Source of the DNA: Dysgonamonadaceae bacterium
GTDB taxonomy: Bacteria > Bacteroidota > Bacteroidia > Bacteroidales > Azobacteroidaceae
Direction of reading: 5' to 3'
Length of the DNA stretch: 64,000 bases
NCBI GenBank assembly: GCA_031289145.1
Contig: JAITQA010000107.1
Coordinates: 1-64,000, forward strand
Under the pieces are notes generated by a model that did no database searches, was not told the origin of the DNA, and saw only the letters and a list, made by a program, of their open reading frames with translations. The translations under genes and the position numbers were made by a program. Positions 1 through 8,751 of the stretch are shown one piece after another. Position 1 is the first letter of the stretch. Every line of letters begins with the position of its first letter.

Positions 1-173
1 TTTTAGTTTACTTAACACTACTTATTAATTCCATAAATCCTCAATGGGGTGATCTTTGGAATAAAATAAGTAAAATGATATATTGAAGTTTCATAGCACC
101 TCAAAAAAAGTTTTAGCCAATAAAATTGTGTAAACCAATATGTCAAAGAACGCTTATTTGTTCAATGTTTCTT
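1..173. repeat. Non-coding tail with two dispersed repeats
   Basis: This stretch lies downstream of the minus-strand permease. No gene is seen. It holds two short repeats shared with other parts of the window. Positions 94-118 are identical over 25 bases to 49461-49485. Positions 128-162 match 3228-3262 with one difference in 35 bases. The second repeat lies just past the stop codon of the permease here and just past the stop codon of the HlyD-like gene at its other copy, so it may be an RNA processing or termination element, or a mobile short repeat. Confidence 0.6.
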
Positions 174-2522
174 TTATTCCTTATTCAACGCCTTCGTCGG
201 ATTGATACTTGCCGACTGATAGCTCCTGACACTAACAGTTAACAGCGTAATAATCAAAATGATGACTCCGCCCAGCAAAAACACCCACCAGTGAATTGTT
301 GTTTTGTAAGCGAAATTCTCCAACCATTTAGAGGTCGCATAATAGGCGATTGGAACGGCGATGAGAAAGGCAATGCCCAACTGAATCAAGATGGAACGGT
401 TCAGCATCAGCATGACTTCTGAGATTGTAGAGCCGTTTACTTTCCGGATGGCGATTTCTTTCGCCTTGTATTTGGTGTTGAACAGGATTAAGCCGTAAAC
501 ACCCATCACCGCAATAATGACAATGATAAACCCAAATATACCAATCAATTTCGCCATGTTGCTTTCCTTTTGGTACAACTTGTCCATATCTTCATCGAGG
601 AAGTGCACCTTGAATGGTTCTTTGCTGAATTTTGTCCAGGTTTGTTCGATGTGCTGAATGGTGTTGGGTATTTCATTACCGGTAAATTTGACTAAGAAAT
701 ACTGAAACTGTCGCCATTGGGCAAGTACGCCAAACGCCATTGGCACAATGGAATCGTGAAGCGATTGGAAGTTAATATCTTTCGCAATGGCTTGTATGCG
801 TCCGGGACCAAAAGCGGGAAAATCTTTGCCTACGAGTGTTTCGTCAAATTCGTATTTTTTCAAAAATGCTTCATTGACAACAATTTGAGATACAATAGAA
901 TCCATGTTTCCCGGTTTGCGTCCGGCAACGATGTTTATATCGAAGAAATCAAAGAAACGGTCGTCCACCGACCAGACAAACAGATTGATTTGTTTTCCTT
1001 CAAATTGGCGTCCCCAACTCATTCCTACCCGTCCGGGCAAGGCGCGCGTAATGCAATAATCGCTGATTCGCGGGTCGCGTTGCAGTTCTTGCCCAAAAGA
1101 TTGGGCGCTTTCTCCCAGTCCGGAAAGCGGCAGATATACAATATTTTCTTTCGGAATACCCCAATCATAATTCATCATGTAATCGTTTTGCCGTTTGATG
1201 AAGATAGAAATACATATCAGCACAATGGCTGTCGCAAATTGAATGACAATCAACACATTCCGCAGTTTAACACCTTTAATCCCCAAGGCAAACGAACCTT
1301 TCAACGCTTCCGATTCATCGAACGAAGTACTGTATCGCATCGTGTAAAGTCCGATGGCAAAAGCCAGCAACAGGATGACTGCCGATGCTATTGCAAAGAG
1401 TCCTGCATGAGACCACAGGGAAAGGTCGATGGTCGGAAACAAATCCTGTGCAAAAACGCTGCCTTTCAACAAATAGATGCCGGTAAAGGCAATCGCCAAA
1501 GCCAATACAGTAAACAGCACGCTTTCCATGGCGATAGTGAACCGCAGTGTCATTTTATTGATTCCTAATATTTTACGGATATTAATCCCCCGAACGCGCG
1601 AAGGCGCCATAGCAAACGAAAGGTTGACAAAATTGACAAAGGCAATCAACAACGTAAGTATTCCTATCGCTAAAAGTGAAATTGTGGTATTGATGCGTTT
1701 GCCGCTATTGCCGGGATTATTCAAATACAAATCATTTAAGGAAGAAAATCGCATTTGGTAAACCACCTCTGGATGTTCTTCGAGATATTTAGCATATTCT
1801 TCGCCAAGTATTTCTTTCGTATTGAGTTTTTCTCTTGCCCCAGCAAGGTTGTTGGGACTAATCCGGAAATAAGCCTGAAAACTCCATTCCTCTTCTTCGT
1901 ATTCACGCAAATAGGTATAAACGCCATTGCTGAGCGAAGCATTTTCCGGAAAGTCGCGGTAAACCGCCTGAATAGTCAATTGACTGTTTCCGTAATGATA
2001 ACGAATGCTTTTTCCTACCGGATTTTCATTGCCGAATAAGCGTTGAGCCGTTTTTTCAGAAATCATAGCTGATCCGGAAGCTGAGAAAATACCGGTCGTA
2101 TCGCCCGAAAGTATTTCCGGAGAAAAAACGCTCCAAAAACCCTGCGTAGTGCGTATCTGTCTAATCGAATGTGTTTCCGGTGAATTACTTCCCTCTTTAT
2201 CTACATCAAAACTCTCTTCTCCCCAATTGGATAGCATACAATACACTTCCACTTCCGGCAAGCGGTCACTGATTTGGGCGGGAATTTGAAAATTTACATT
2301 CGTAGTGATTCCGACTCCCTTTCCATCGTCTTGAAAAATATTGAACTGCACGATTTTATCGGCATCAGTATATCCGCGATCGAACGTGAAATCGTAATAT
2401 ACCTGCATCAATACGACAAAAAAGACGATTAATGCGACCGAAAGTCCCAGTATATTGATAACGGATGAAGCCGTAAAACGCTTCAGAACAAATAGAAAAT
2501 TTTGTAAACTGTTCATAACCAT
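174..2522 (-). CDS. ABC transporter permease (FtsX/MacB type)
   Basis: A 782-residue inner membrane permease of the MacB/FtsX class, which couples cytoplasmic ATP hydrolysis to movement of a periplasmic domain. It has an N-terminal transmembrane segment (about residues 18-42), a MacB-like periplasmic core (about 45-270), then three membrane segments around 280-300, 330-350 and 370-395. A second half repeats the plan: one segment near 425-445, a periplasmic domain, and three C-terminal segments at about 665-690, 710-730 and 745-765. This two-core, eight-segment form is common in Bacteroidota. No ATPase domain is present and no ATPase gene is visible, so the partner may lie beyond the left edge. 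It sits in the same direction as the TolC and HlyD-like genes, and I infer a tripartite exporter of unknown substrate. The start ATG at 2522 is followed directly by a membrane segment. Confidence 0.88.
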   Translation of the reverse strand: MVMNSLQNFLFVLKRFTASSVINILGLSVALIVFFVVLMQVYYDFTFDRGYTDADKIVQFNIFQDDGKGVGITTNVNFQIPAQISDRLPEVEVYCMLSNWGEESFDVDKEGSNSPETHSIRQIRTTQGFWSVFSPEILSGDTTGIFSASGSAMISEKTAQRLFGNENPVGKSIRYHYGNSQLTIQAVYRDFPENASLSNGVYTYLREYEEEEWSFQAYFRISPNNLAGAREKLNTKEILGEEYAKYLEEHPEVVYQMRFSSLNDLYLNNPGNSGKRINTTISLLAIGILTLLIAFVNFVNLSFAMAPSRVRGINIRKILGINKMTLRFTIAMESVLFTVLALAIAFTGIYLLKGSVFAQDLFPTIDLSLWSHAGLFAIASAVILLLAFAIGLYTMRYSTSFDESEALKGSFALGIKGVKLRNVLIVIQFATAIVLICISIFIKRQNDYMMNYDWGIPKENIVYLPLSGLGESAQSFGQELQRDPRISDYCITRALPGRVGMSWGRQFEGKQINLFVWSVDDRFFDFFDINIVAGRKPGNMDSIVSQIVVNEAFLKKYEFDETLVGKDFPAFGPGRIQAIAKDINFQSLHDSIVPMAFGVLAQWRQFQYFLVKFTGNEIPNTIQHIEQTWTKFSKEPFKVHFLDEDMDKLYQKESNMAKLIGIFGFIIVIIAVMGVYGLILFNTKYKAKEIAIRKVNGSTISEVMLMLNRSILIQLGIAFLIAVPIAYYATSKWLENFAYKTTIHWWVFLLGGVIILIITLLTVSVRSYQSASINPTKALNKE

Positions 2523-2555
2523 TATATTTAAAATTATTTTTTATGTTTCATACAA

Positions 2556-2604
2556 AAACAAAAAGCGTGCAAACTCTTTTGTATTGGTTTACACGCTTTT
2601 GTTT
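2556..2604 (-). terminator. Hairpin after the DUF433/DUF5615 pair
   Basis: Arms 2556-2574 and 2587-2604 form an imperfect stem with a short loop, and the A-rich left arm gives a U-rich 3' side on the minus strand. It is positioned to terminate transcription of the DUF5615 gene, just before the permease gene begins. The right arm contains a 14-base piece of the dispersed repeat in inverted orientation (2582-2595). Confidence 0.5.
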
Positions 2605-2624
2605 ATTGATATAAAGTCAAATAA

Positions 2625-2909
2625 TCAAAAGAAAATAATCTTGTCTTTTTGCATAATGAGAAATTTTGTATCTTCTGTGGCATAAAAGGAAGTTATTTGT
2701 TCTATAAATCTTTTGAGAAGTGCAAATAATTCACTGTCTTTGGTAATGATAATTCTTAATTCATTTTTGGCAATAGCAATAATTTCCTTATCTGATGTTA
2801 AGGCTCCTTTAGGATGATCAATAACATGAGTTGCATCAAATCCTCTTCTTTTCAAAAATTCAGCTAAAGAAGGAGGTAATTGAGTATCTACAAGGAAACG
2901 TAATTCCAT
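2625..2909 (-). CDS. DUF5615 PIN-like protein, probable toxin, atypical C-terminus
   Basis: A 94-residue protein whose first 60 or so residues match the DUF5615 PIN-like family: an early Asp followed by LPP and a Leu/Ala helix, a G-F-D-A-T-H-V segment, SDKEI, and an IITKDSE strand end. PIN-like folds are usually metal-dependent RNases, and members of this family are generally encoded beside DUF433 antitoxins, as here (3-base gap). After the KDSE motif the usual Pro-rich strand and TGN-type segment are not recognisable, and the protein is shorter than the usual 110-120 residues. The C-terminus may therefore be truncated or frameshifted, and activity is uncertain. The pair is placed inside an export operon. 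Confidence 0.75.
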   Translation of the reverse strand: MELRFLVDTQLPPSLAEFLKRRGFDATHVIDHPKGALTSDKEIIAIAKNELRIIITKDSELFALLKRFIEQITSFYATEDTKFLIMQKDKIIFF

Positions 2910-2912
2910 TTT

Positions 2913-3155
2913 TTATACCAACTCACTAATAGTTATCATTCCTTTATTGTTTGTTACAAACGAAGCGTACAATAAACAGGCAGAAATATCATCACGTTCA
3001 ATGTATGAATAATCAGCTAAGATTTCATCAAAAGTCATACCGGAAGCAATAAGTTCCAACATTTGTGCTACAGTAAAACGCATCCTGCGAATAACCGGTT
3101 TCCCATTACAAATACCGGTATCTATTGTAATACGATTTAATAATTGATTATCCAT
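2913..3155 (-). CDS. DUF433 antitoxin-like protein
   Basis: An 80-residue DUF433 protein. It shows the family pattern of an N-terminal strand, a C-x-G-K-P-V-I-R segment (about residues 16-23), a V-x-x-M-L-E helix, a G-M-T-F-D-E-I-L segment and the late D-I-x-A-C-L-L-Y-A helix. DUF433 proteins are small helix-turn-helix-like antitoxins that neutralise DUF5615 toxins and probably autoregulate the pair. It is the upstream gene of the pair, the usual order. Its start is followed by the family's first strand with no spare N-terminal residues. Confidence 0.82.
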   Translation of the reverse strand: MDNQLLNRITIDTGICNGKPVIRRMRFTVAQMLELIASGMTFDEILADYSYIERDDISACLLYASFVTNNKGMITISELV

Positions 3156-3226
3156 TTTGCAAATAATTTATGATTTTACAAAAGTACTTCTTTTTACGCA
3201 AAGAGACAATAATTTCTACTAAAAAT

Positions 3227-3262
3227 CGTGTAAACCAATATATCAAAGAACGCTTATTTGTT
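3227..3262. repeat. Dispersed repeat copy with boxA-like core
   Basis: Positions 3228-3262 match 128-162 with a single substitution. The first 14 bases (3227-3240) are also present perfectly inverted at 2582-2595, so the DUF433/DUF5615 pair is bracketed by inverted copies. Read on the minus strand the element holds GTTCTTTGA, which resembles the boxA antitermination sequence of rRNA leaders. That resemblance is an inference from one short motif. Confidence 0.6.
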
Positions 3263-3268
3263 TTTCGC

Positions 3269-4519
3269 CTATTTAAAAATCAACTCCTGTGCATCGCCGT
3301 AATTGTCATAACTCGAAGTAATCACTTTTTCTCCCGGTTCCAAACCGCTCAGCACTTCGTAGTACGTTGGGTTTTGACGTCCGATGCGTATTTGTCGGCG
3401 AACGGCTTTTTTCTCATCGGGCGTGACCACAAATAGCCATTGCCCGCCGGTATTCTGATAGAAAGCGCCGCGCGGAATCAATACGGCTTCCACCGGTTGC
3501 CCCAATTGCAGGTTGATGTAATAGGTTTGTCCGGCTCGGATGTTGTCGGGACGTCCTCCGGAGAATATGAAATCGGTTTTGAATTGTTTGTCGCGCACTT
3601 CGGGATATACCTTGCGGACAAGCAAATCGTAGGTTTTGTCCTGACGTTCGAAAGTAGCCGCCAGACCGTTTTTCACACGGTCGATGTAATGTTCGTCAAT
3701 CAGGGCTTCAATCTTGTAGTCCGACAATACGCTGATTTGTCCGATGCGTGCACCGCTCGCAACCGATTGACCGATTTCAACATCCAACAATCCCAATTGC
3801 CCGTCCACCGGAGATTTAACATCCAAATTATCAACCCGCTGACGAACCAAAACCAAATTCCGGCGAATATTATTCAAACTTTCTTCCATCTGTTCCACCT
3901 GAATGCCGCGGAAAATAGAATCTTGTTTTTGGCGTTCAATCACCAATTCGCTTCCTTTTATCGCAAATTCGTAATCTTCTTTCGCTTGTAAATATTCTTC
4001 TTTGGAGGTCAGTTTTTCTTCGTAGAGTTTTTTGTATTGCTCGTATTTGCGTTTCTTGCGTTCGATATCCAAATCCAATTGCAGTTTTTCCTTGCGAAGA
4101 TTCAGGCGTTCTTGCTCCATCGTTACTTGTGTATTGCGCAAGAAATTCTGTTTTTCAGCCAATTGCGCTTCACTGTCGAGGATGTTCAAACTCAACATCG
4201 GATTGGTCAGGCGGATAATCACTTCGCCACGACTAACCATTGCGCCTTCTTCCACCACTTTTTCTGCCACCATCCCGCCTTCAATCGCGCTCAATTGAAC
4301 GGTATTAATCGGTTGCACCTGTCCGTTTACCCGGATGTAATCGTTGAACTCGCCCTTCGTAGCGGCTTGCATCATTACTTTGTTGCGTTCCACGTTGAAT
4401 TTGGAACTGTGATTGCCGAAAATCAGCCAACCAAACGCTGCCAGTAAAACAACTCCGACAATGATATACGGAATGTGTTTCTTTTGGATTCCTTTTTTCT
4501 TCTCTAAAATAATATCCAT
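3269..4519 (-). CDS. HlyD/RND-type periplasmic adaptor (membrane fusion protein)
   Basis: A 416-residue membrane fusion protein linking an inner membrane pump to an outer membrane TolC channel. There is a short cytoplasmic Lys-rich N-terminus, one membrane segment at about residues 16-35, a beta-barrel/lipoyl half (around 65-110, with EEGAMVSRGEV), a long coiled-coil hairpin (about 115-225, rich in Glu, Lys and Leu), the second lipoyl half (VKSPVDGQLGLLDVEIGQSV, about 233-252), and beta-barrel and membrane-proximal domains to the end. It lies 37 bp downstream of the TolC-like gene on the same strand and is presumably co-transcribed. Substrate is unknown; adaptors paired with FtsX-type permeases often export peptides, lipids or antibiotics. 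Confidence 0.9.
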   Translation of the reverse strand: MDIILEKKKGIQKKHIPYIIVGVVLLAAFGWLIFGNHSSKFNVERNKVMMQAATKGEFNDYIRVNGQVQPINTVQLSAIEGGMVAEKVVEEGAMVSRGEVIIRLTNPMLSLNILDSEAQLAEKQNFLRNTQVTMEQERLNLRKEKLQLDLDIERKKRKYEQYKKLYEEKLTSKEEYLQAKEDYEFAIKGSELVIERQKQDSIFRGIQVEQMEESLNNIRRNLVLVRQRVDNLDVKSPVDGQLGLLDVEIGQSVASGARIGQISVLSDYKIEALIDEHYIDRVKNGLAATFERQDKTYDLLVRKVYPEVRDKQFKTDFIFSGGRPDNIRAGQTYYINLQLGQPVEAVLIPRGAFYQNTGGQWLFVVTPDEKKAVRRQIRIGRQNPTYYEVLSGLEPGEKVITSSYDNYGDAQELIFK

Positions 4520-4543
4520 AATATTTCAATTTTTAATAATTCC

Positions 4544-4562
4544 TAATTCTTAATTCTTAATT
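4544..4562. repeat. Short tandem TAATTCT repeat
   Basis: Two exact 7-base TAATTCT units and a partial third lie between the HlyD-like gene and the stop codon of the TolC-like gene. A similar A/T-rich low-complexity tract occurs at 16402-16428. Both probably arose by slippage. Confidence 0.5.
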
Positions 4563-5867
4563 TCCCCTATAGTATTCCAACAATCTGTATTTCAATTGAT
4601 ATTTCAAATTTGTATAAAGTTCTTCCACACGGGAATTTAGTAAGCGATTGGAACTGGTTGTCAGTTCGATAGCGCTAATCAAACCTTCTTCATATTTCCG
4701 AAGATTCGCTTGATGAGCAGTTTGCATCGCTTCCGTCCTTTTTTGTGCAAAACGGAATTCGTCCGACAAACCATTGACGTCTGCTACGATTTGTTCGATT
4801 TCGCTATAAGCCTGACGCAAGGTTTCTTCGTGTTCGCTTCGGGCAATCACCAAGCGTTGCCGGCTTCGCTTCATTTCCGAAGAACGGGAAAAGCGGTCGA
4901 ACAAGGGAACGGACAACGAAAGATTGACGTAAGTTCCTTCCTTGGTTTTCAATTGTTCGCTGAACGACATGTACGCACTACCGTCCATCATACGGGAAAA
5001 ACCCGTAGAAAAACCGGCGCCCAACGATAAAGTCGGGAATAAACGCCCCTTGGCAATTTTGTACTCCATTTCGGTTGCCGACAAAGATTTTCCGGCTGCC
5101 TGTATTTTAGGCAAACTACTCAGCGCCTGCTGATAAACGGCAAATGCACTTTCCTGCGTTTTACCAACCGGAAGCAAATCGGTGTATCCGGCAATTTGCA
5201 AATCTTCTTCCGGAGGCATATTCATTTTTGTTTTCAACTTGATAATTTCCAGATTGTAAAGATTGATTTGCTTGGTCAATACAAACCGGTCTTCGGCTTC
5301 TTTCGCTTGTATCTCATTCAGGTCGGGAATGGATTTTAAACCCAATTCTTCCATCCGTTGAAATTTTTTCAGGTTATTGGAACTTTCGCCCAATTGTTGT
5401 TGGGCTAATTCTGCCGTTCCTTTGTAATAAAGTACATTGAAAAAAATTTCCATCACATCGAAAGCCATTTTGTCCTTGATGTTCTGAAGTTCTTCTTTCC
5501 CTTTCAGCCGGTTGATTTTCGACAGTTTCGTACGATAAACCTGCGACAAACCATCGAACAAAACCAAGGAAGAATATATTTCGTAAGCATTACTGAATGT
5601 GTTATTCGAAATATAATTGTTTGTTTCCGGGTCAACACCACGTCCGAAATTCATGTAAATACTTGTTCCGGCGCTTACAGAAGGCAGAAAACCGCCAATG
5701 GCTTCCCGTTGGTCAATCTTATAAATTTCGTTTTGCGCTTCCTGTTTTACGCTTTGCAGATTGTGCAGGAAAGCATATTGAATACACTCCGCTAAAGTCA
5801 GGGATTTTTCCTGCGCCAATGCTATTTGTGAAAACAGCAGTAAAAATATTATCCAATTTGTCTTCAT
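4557..5867 (-). CDS. TolC-family outer membrane efflux protein
   Basis: A 436-residue outer membrane factor. I chose the internal ATG at 5867 because it begins a clean signal peptide (MKTNWIIFLLLFSQIALA, then Gln); the longer reading from 5900 adds 11 Lys-rich residues before it. The mature protein starts with LTLAECIQYAFLHN, typical of the first TolC helix, and contains two internally similar halves of long amphipathic helices with short beta segments (for example near residues 85-110 and 290-320). It forms the trimeric outer membrane duct of the tripartite exporter encoded downstream (adaptor, then permease). It is the first gene of this minus-strand operon. Substrate unknown. Confidence 0.9.
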   Translation of the reverse strand: MKTNWIIFLLLFSQIALAQEKSLTLAECIQYAFLHNLQSVKQEAQNEIYKIDQREAIGGFLPSVSAGTSIYMNFGRGVDPETNNYISNNTFSNAYEIYSSLVLFDGLSQVYRTKLSKINRLKGKEELQNIKDKMAFDVMEIFFNVLYYKGTAELAQQQLGESSNNLKKFQRMEELGLKSIPDLNEIQAKEAEDRFVLTKQINLYNLEIIKLKTKMNMPPEEDLQIAGYTDLLPVGKTQESAFAVYQQALSSLPKIQAAGKSLSATEMEYKIAKGRLFPTLSLGAGFSTGFSRMMDGSAYMSFSEQLKTKEGTYVNLSLSVPLFDRFSRSSEMKRSRQRLVIARSEHEETLRQAYSEIEQIVADVNGLSDEFRFAQKRTEAMQTAHQANLRKYEEGLISAIELTTSSNRLLNSRVEELYTNLKYQLKYRLLEYYRGN

Positions 5868-6022
5868 TTTTTCAATTATTTTTTTTGTAACTTTATTCAA
5901 TAGCGACTAATTTCGTGCCAAAAATGCAAATTATTAATACACATCGGATTAACAAAATACACAAAATTAAAATTGTAAAATATATTTACACCTGTTGTCA
6001 AAAAAATTTACAGGGAAAGCAA

Positions 6023-7657
6023 TTAATTGTTTACTTTTTTCAGAATTTCTTCATAGTCTTCCATCCCAACCAAGCGTTTTTCCGGCAATTGGTAATTAGG
6101 AGAAAAAATACTGCACTTTTGGTCATTATCCACATATTCCAATTTACTGAGCGTCGAGATGGAATAAATGACATCTTCGATGCTATATGGGCGGGAAGTA
6201 TCAATGACAATATCCGGATTTTCCGCTTTGTATTTTTCCGAGCGCCAGAGTATAAACGGAATCCGGCATTGACAGGGATAAACATTGGACATAAGATGTC
6301 CGCTGACGGCGCGGGTATCAAAAACCTCTTCACCATGGTCGGAGAAAAATAAGATATAAGCAGATTCGTCTGTTTTTTCCAATTCTTTCAGGATGGAGTC
6401 GAATACGAAGTCTCCATACAGGATGGAATTATCGTATTCATCAATAGTCTGTTTCATTTTGTCATTACGGAAGCCCAAATCGGCCAAATCATGGGATTGT
6501 TTATGATTGAAATGCTCAAAAGGCTTGGTGTATCGTGAATGATAGGTATGATGGTTCCCCATCAGATGGATGAAGATGGTCTTGTTTTTCCCCGATTCAT
6601 TGTTTTCAAGAATTTTTTTCAAATCATTGAGTACTATATCATCCGGTTTTTTGGAAAGGCTAACGTCGAAAATCTGATGAACTCCCTGTGCTATAACACC
6701 ATAACTTGCTCCCCATTTGTCAAGGATTGGATTGTTGGCTATCCAATAGGTTTCGAATCCTGCCGCATTGAATAATTCTACAACAGATGCTTTTTCCTTG
6801 TAATATTCCGGATGTTTGTGGTTCGCAAATGTAAGTGTCTTTTGCATGACGCCGTAAGTATGGGTGTCAGGCGTAATGACGTCCGTGAAAATATCTAATT
6901 CTTCTCTGCGATTCTCCATCCGGGGCGTCGTTTCGCGGAAATATCCATAAATTCCCATGTGACAGGTTGTTGTTGATTCACCAAGGAGAATAATAAAAGT
7001 ATGTTGGGTAGCATCAGGGAGCATGCAATGGACTTCTGTTGTCAATTGCATGCGGAGTTCTTTCTCTTTTTCAAAAACATAAAATTCTCTGCGGAAGAGC
7101 AGATAACTTTTGTAAAACTCCAGTGTCGGGACAGCTTGGCTAAGGTATTGCAGTGATATATCGGTCAGGATGATGAGTATTGAAAAAATGAAGACAAGCG
7201 GAAATTTTCCAACCGGAATCGCTTGTCGTGAATTTGCTTTCAAGATGAAGCAGAGGCCAAGACCGATATAGGTAAATCCCGTTAAAAAAAACGGCCATGT
7301 GATGAATTGTTGCACATATTCGGTAGATTCCGCTATGTTGGAATTGAATATGACCCAAAACATATCTCTTTTCATGTACAAATTGGACAGGTAGAGATAG
7401 CTCCAGACAACGAGGTTGGGCACTAAGGAAAACAGGAAAAAGAGACTTAAATAGATTTTTTCCCCTCTTTTTTTCAAAAATAAATCAAGACATGAAAAGG
7501 CCAGTCCGGAAATTGTGCATATAATCCACGACATACACTTGTCTTTCAGGCTTATATCTCCTGCCCAGAAATAAAATAGCGGGTTGAAAAACAAAACGAA
7601 GAAAATCAGGTAGAAAGCCCATTTTCTCTCTTTCATCAGTTCTGCTGTAATCCTCAT
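6023..7657 (-). CDS. Phosphoethanolamine transferase (EptA/CptA-like, sulfatase fold)
   Basis: A 544-residue inner membrane enzyme. Five hydrophobic segments fill about residues 14-175 and a periplasmic sulfatase-fold domain fills about 215-540. The nucleophile is probably Thr229 in the GEST motif, followed by HMGIYGYFRETTP, the family signature. Metal ligands are visible in SDHGEE and in a later SGH. Such enzymes move phosphoethanolamine from phosphatidylethanolamine to lipid A or core sugars, lowering the negative charge of the surface. The exact acceptor is not deducible. A -7-like element (TACTTTTG on the minus strand, 7681-7688) precedes the gene. An alternative start is Met8. Confidence 0.87.
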   Translation of the reverse strand: MRITAELMKERKWAFYLIFFVLFFNPLFYFWAGDISLKDKCMSWIICTISGLAFSCLDLFLKKRGEKIYLSLFFLFSLVPNLVVWSYLYLSNLYMKRDMFWVIFNSNIAESTEYVQQFITWPFFLTGFTYIGLGLCFILKANSRQAIPVGKFPLVFIFSILIILTDISLQYLSQAVPTLEFYKSYLLFRREFYVFEKEKELRMQLTTEVHCMLPDATQHTFIILLGESTTTCHMGIYGYFRETTPRMENRREELDIFTDVITPDTHTYGVMQKTLTFANHKHPEYYKEKASVVELFNAAGFETYWIANNPILDKWGASYGVIAQGVHQIFDVSLSKKPDDIVLNDLKKILENNESGKNKTIFIHLMGNHHTYHSRYTKPFEHFNHKQSHDLADLGFRNDKMKQTIDEYDNSILYGDFVFDSILKELEKTDESAYILFFSDHGEEVFDTRAVSGHLMSNVYPCQCRIPFILWRSEKYKAENPDIVIDTSRPYSIEDVIYSISTLSKLEYVDNDQKCSIFSPNYQLPEKRLVGMEDYEEILKKVNN

Positions 7658-7731
7658 CTTTGCATTTGCTTATTTTGTTGCAAAAGTAATACAAAGATGA
7701 GAAATTAAGGTATGATTTGCCGCTTTTTTTG

Positions 7732-7739
7732 TAATTTTG
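7732..7739 (+). promoter_or_regulatory. Bacteroidota -7 element before the UbiA gene
   Basis: TAATTTTG fits the TAnnTTTG consensus. It ends only 4 bases before the ATG at 7744, so transcription would begin at or within the first codons. This makes either a leaderless message or use of the ATG at 7753 likely. Confidence 0.45.
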
Positions 7740-7743
7740 CCCC

Positions 7744-8751
7744 ATGTTTAAAATGGATACATTGCGTTTCTGGTTTCGGAATGCCCGCACAACAGCATTG
7801 CCCCAGAGTATATTACCGGCAGTATTGGCGCTTTGCATGGCTTCCGGGGAAACCGGTTTTTCGATTTATTTAGGATTGTCGGCGCTGTTGGGCGTTGTAG
7901 CAGGTCACTTGGGGATGAACTTGTTTGACGATTATTTCGATTACAAAGTAAAAGGTTCGGAATTTAGGGACAAGATGGCGCGGAAAGGGTTTCGCGCCCG
8001 TATTGCCAAGTGCGCTTATATTACCTCCGGGGAAACGGGTTTGAAGCAGTTGTTGATTGCTTGTCTGGTTTTTTGTGCAGTAGCCGTGACATTGGGAATT
8101 GCCATTTGGTGGTATAGGGGAAATGCGATTGTCTATTTGGCATTGTTTACTGCGGTTTTAGGGATTTCCTATTCCGGGGCGCCGTTGCGCTTGTCTTATC
8201 GTGGATTGGGTGAAATATTGATTGGCCTTATGTTTGGACCTTTGTTGATGGTTGGGGTTTTTTATGCGGCATGCGGCGTTTTTGACTGGCCGGTTGTATT
8301 TGTTTCCGTTCCGGTAGGCTTGTTGGTAGCCAATATCGTTTATACACATTCGATTATGGATTTTGAACCGGATAAAGAAGTGGGAAAAATGACTTTTGCC
8401 GTATTGCTGAAAGATAAAAATCGGATGTTGGCGTGCTTGTTGTTACTTTTGCTGATGGCTTTCGGCAGTATCGTCGGCGGTGTAATAGTTGGCTATTTAT
8501 CAGCATATTACCTGCTGACCTTATTGACGCTTCCGATGGCTGTTTCTTTGTTTTACCTGATGGTTGAATTTGTTCGCAGGCCCGAAAAGCAATTTCTTCC
8601 CCGATGGTGGATGGGGCCGATGAATAACTGGCAAAATATCCGGGCTGCGGGTTTGGATTGGTTTATGATTCGGTGGTTTTCTGCGCGTAATCTTTTGTCT
8701 TTCTTTTGTTTAATTATAATTGTCGTTAATATTATCCTATTGTTATGGTAA
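7744..8751 (+). CDS. UbiA-family prenyltransferase (MenA-like)
   Basis: A 335-residue integral membrane prenyltransferase with about eight or nine membrane segments. The first Asp-rich motif is NLFDDYFDYKVKG (about residues 59-71) and the second is MDFEPDKEVGK (about 204-214); both bind the Mg-diphosphate of the prenyl donor. MenA, which prenylates dihydroxynaphthoate for menaquinone, is the best-known relative in this phylum and would feed the quinone pool of complex I, but the sequence alone does not settle the acceptor. The next gene, a radical SAM protein, overlaps it by 7 bases, so the two are translationally coupled and probably act in one pathway. The true start may be Met4 (7753), given the position of the -7 element. 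Confidence 0.8.
   Translation: MFKMDTLRFWFRNARTTALPQSILPAVLALCMASGETGFSIYLGLSALLGVVAGHLGMNLFDDYFDYKVKGSEFRDKMARKGFRARIAKCAYITSGETGLKQLLIACLVFCAVAVTLGIAIWWYRGNAIVYLALFTAVLGISYSGAPLRLSYRGLGEILIGLMFGPLLMVGVFYAACGVFDWPVVFVSVPVGLLVANIVYTHSIMDFEPDKEVGKMTFAVLLKDKNRMLACLLLLLLMAFGSIVGGVIVGYLSAYYLLTLLTLPMAVSLFYLMVEFVRRPEKQFLPRWWMGPMNNWQNIRAAGLDWFMIRWFSARNLLSFFCLIIIVVNIILLLW

Noticed and set aside
717..1568. A 283-residue plus-strand frame
   Set aside because: It is antisense to the well-supported permease gene and has no recognisable motif.
3440..3991. A 183-residue plus-strand frame
   Set aside because: It is a shadow of the HlyD-like adaptor on the other strand.
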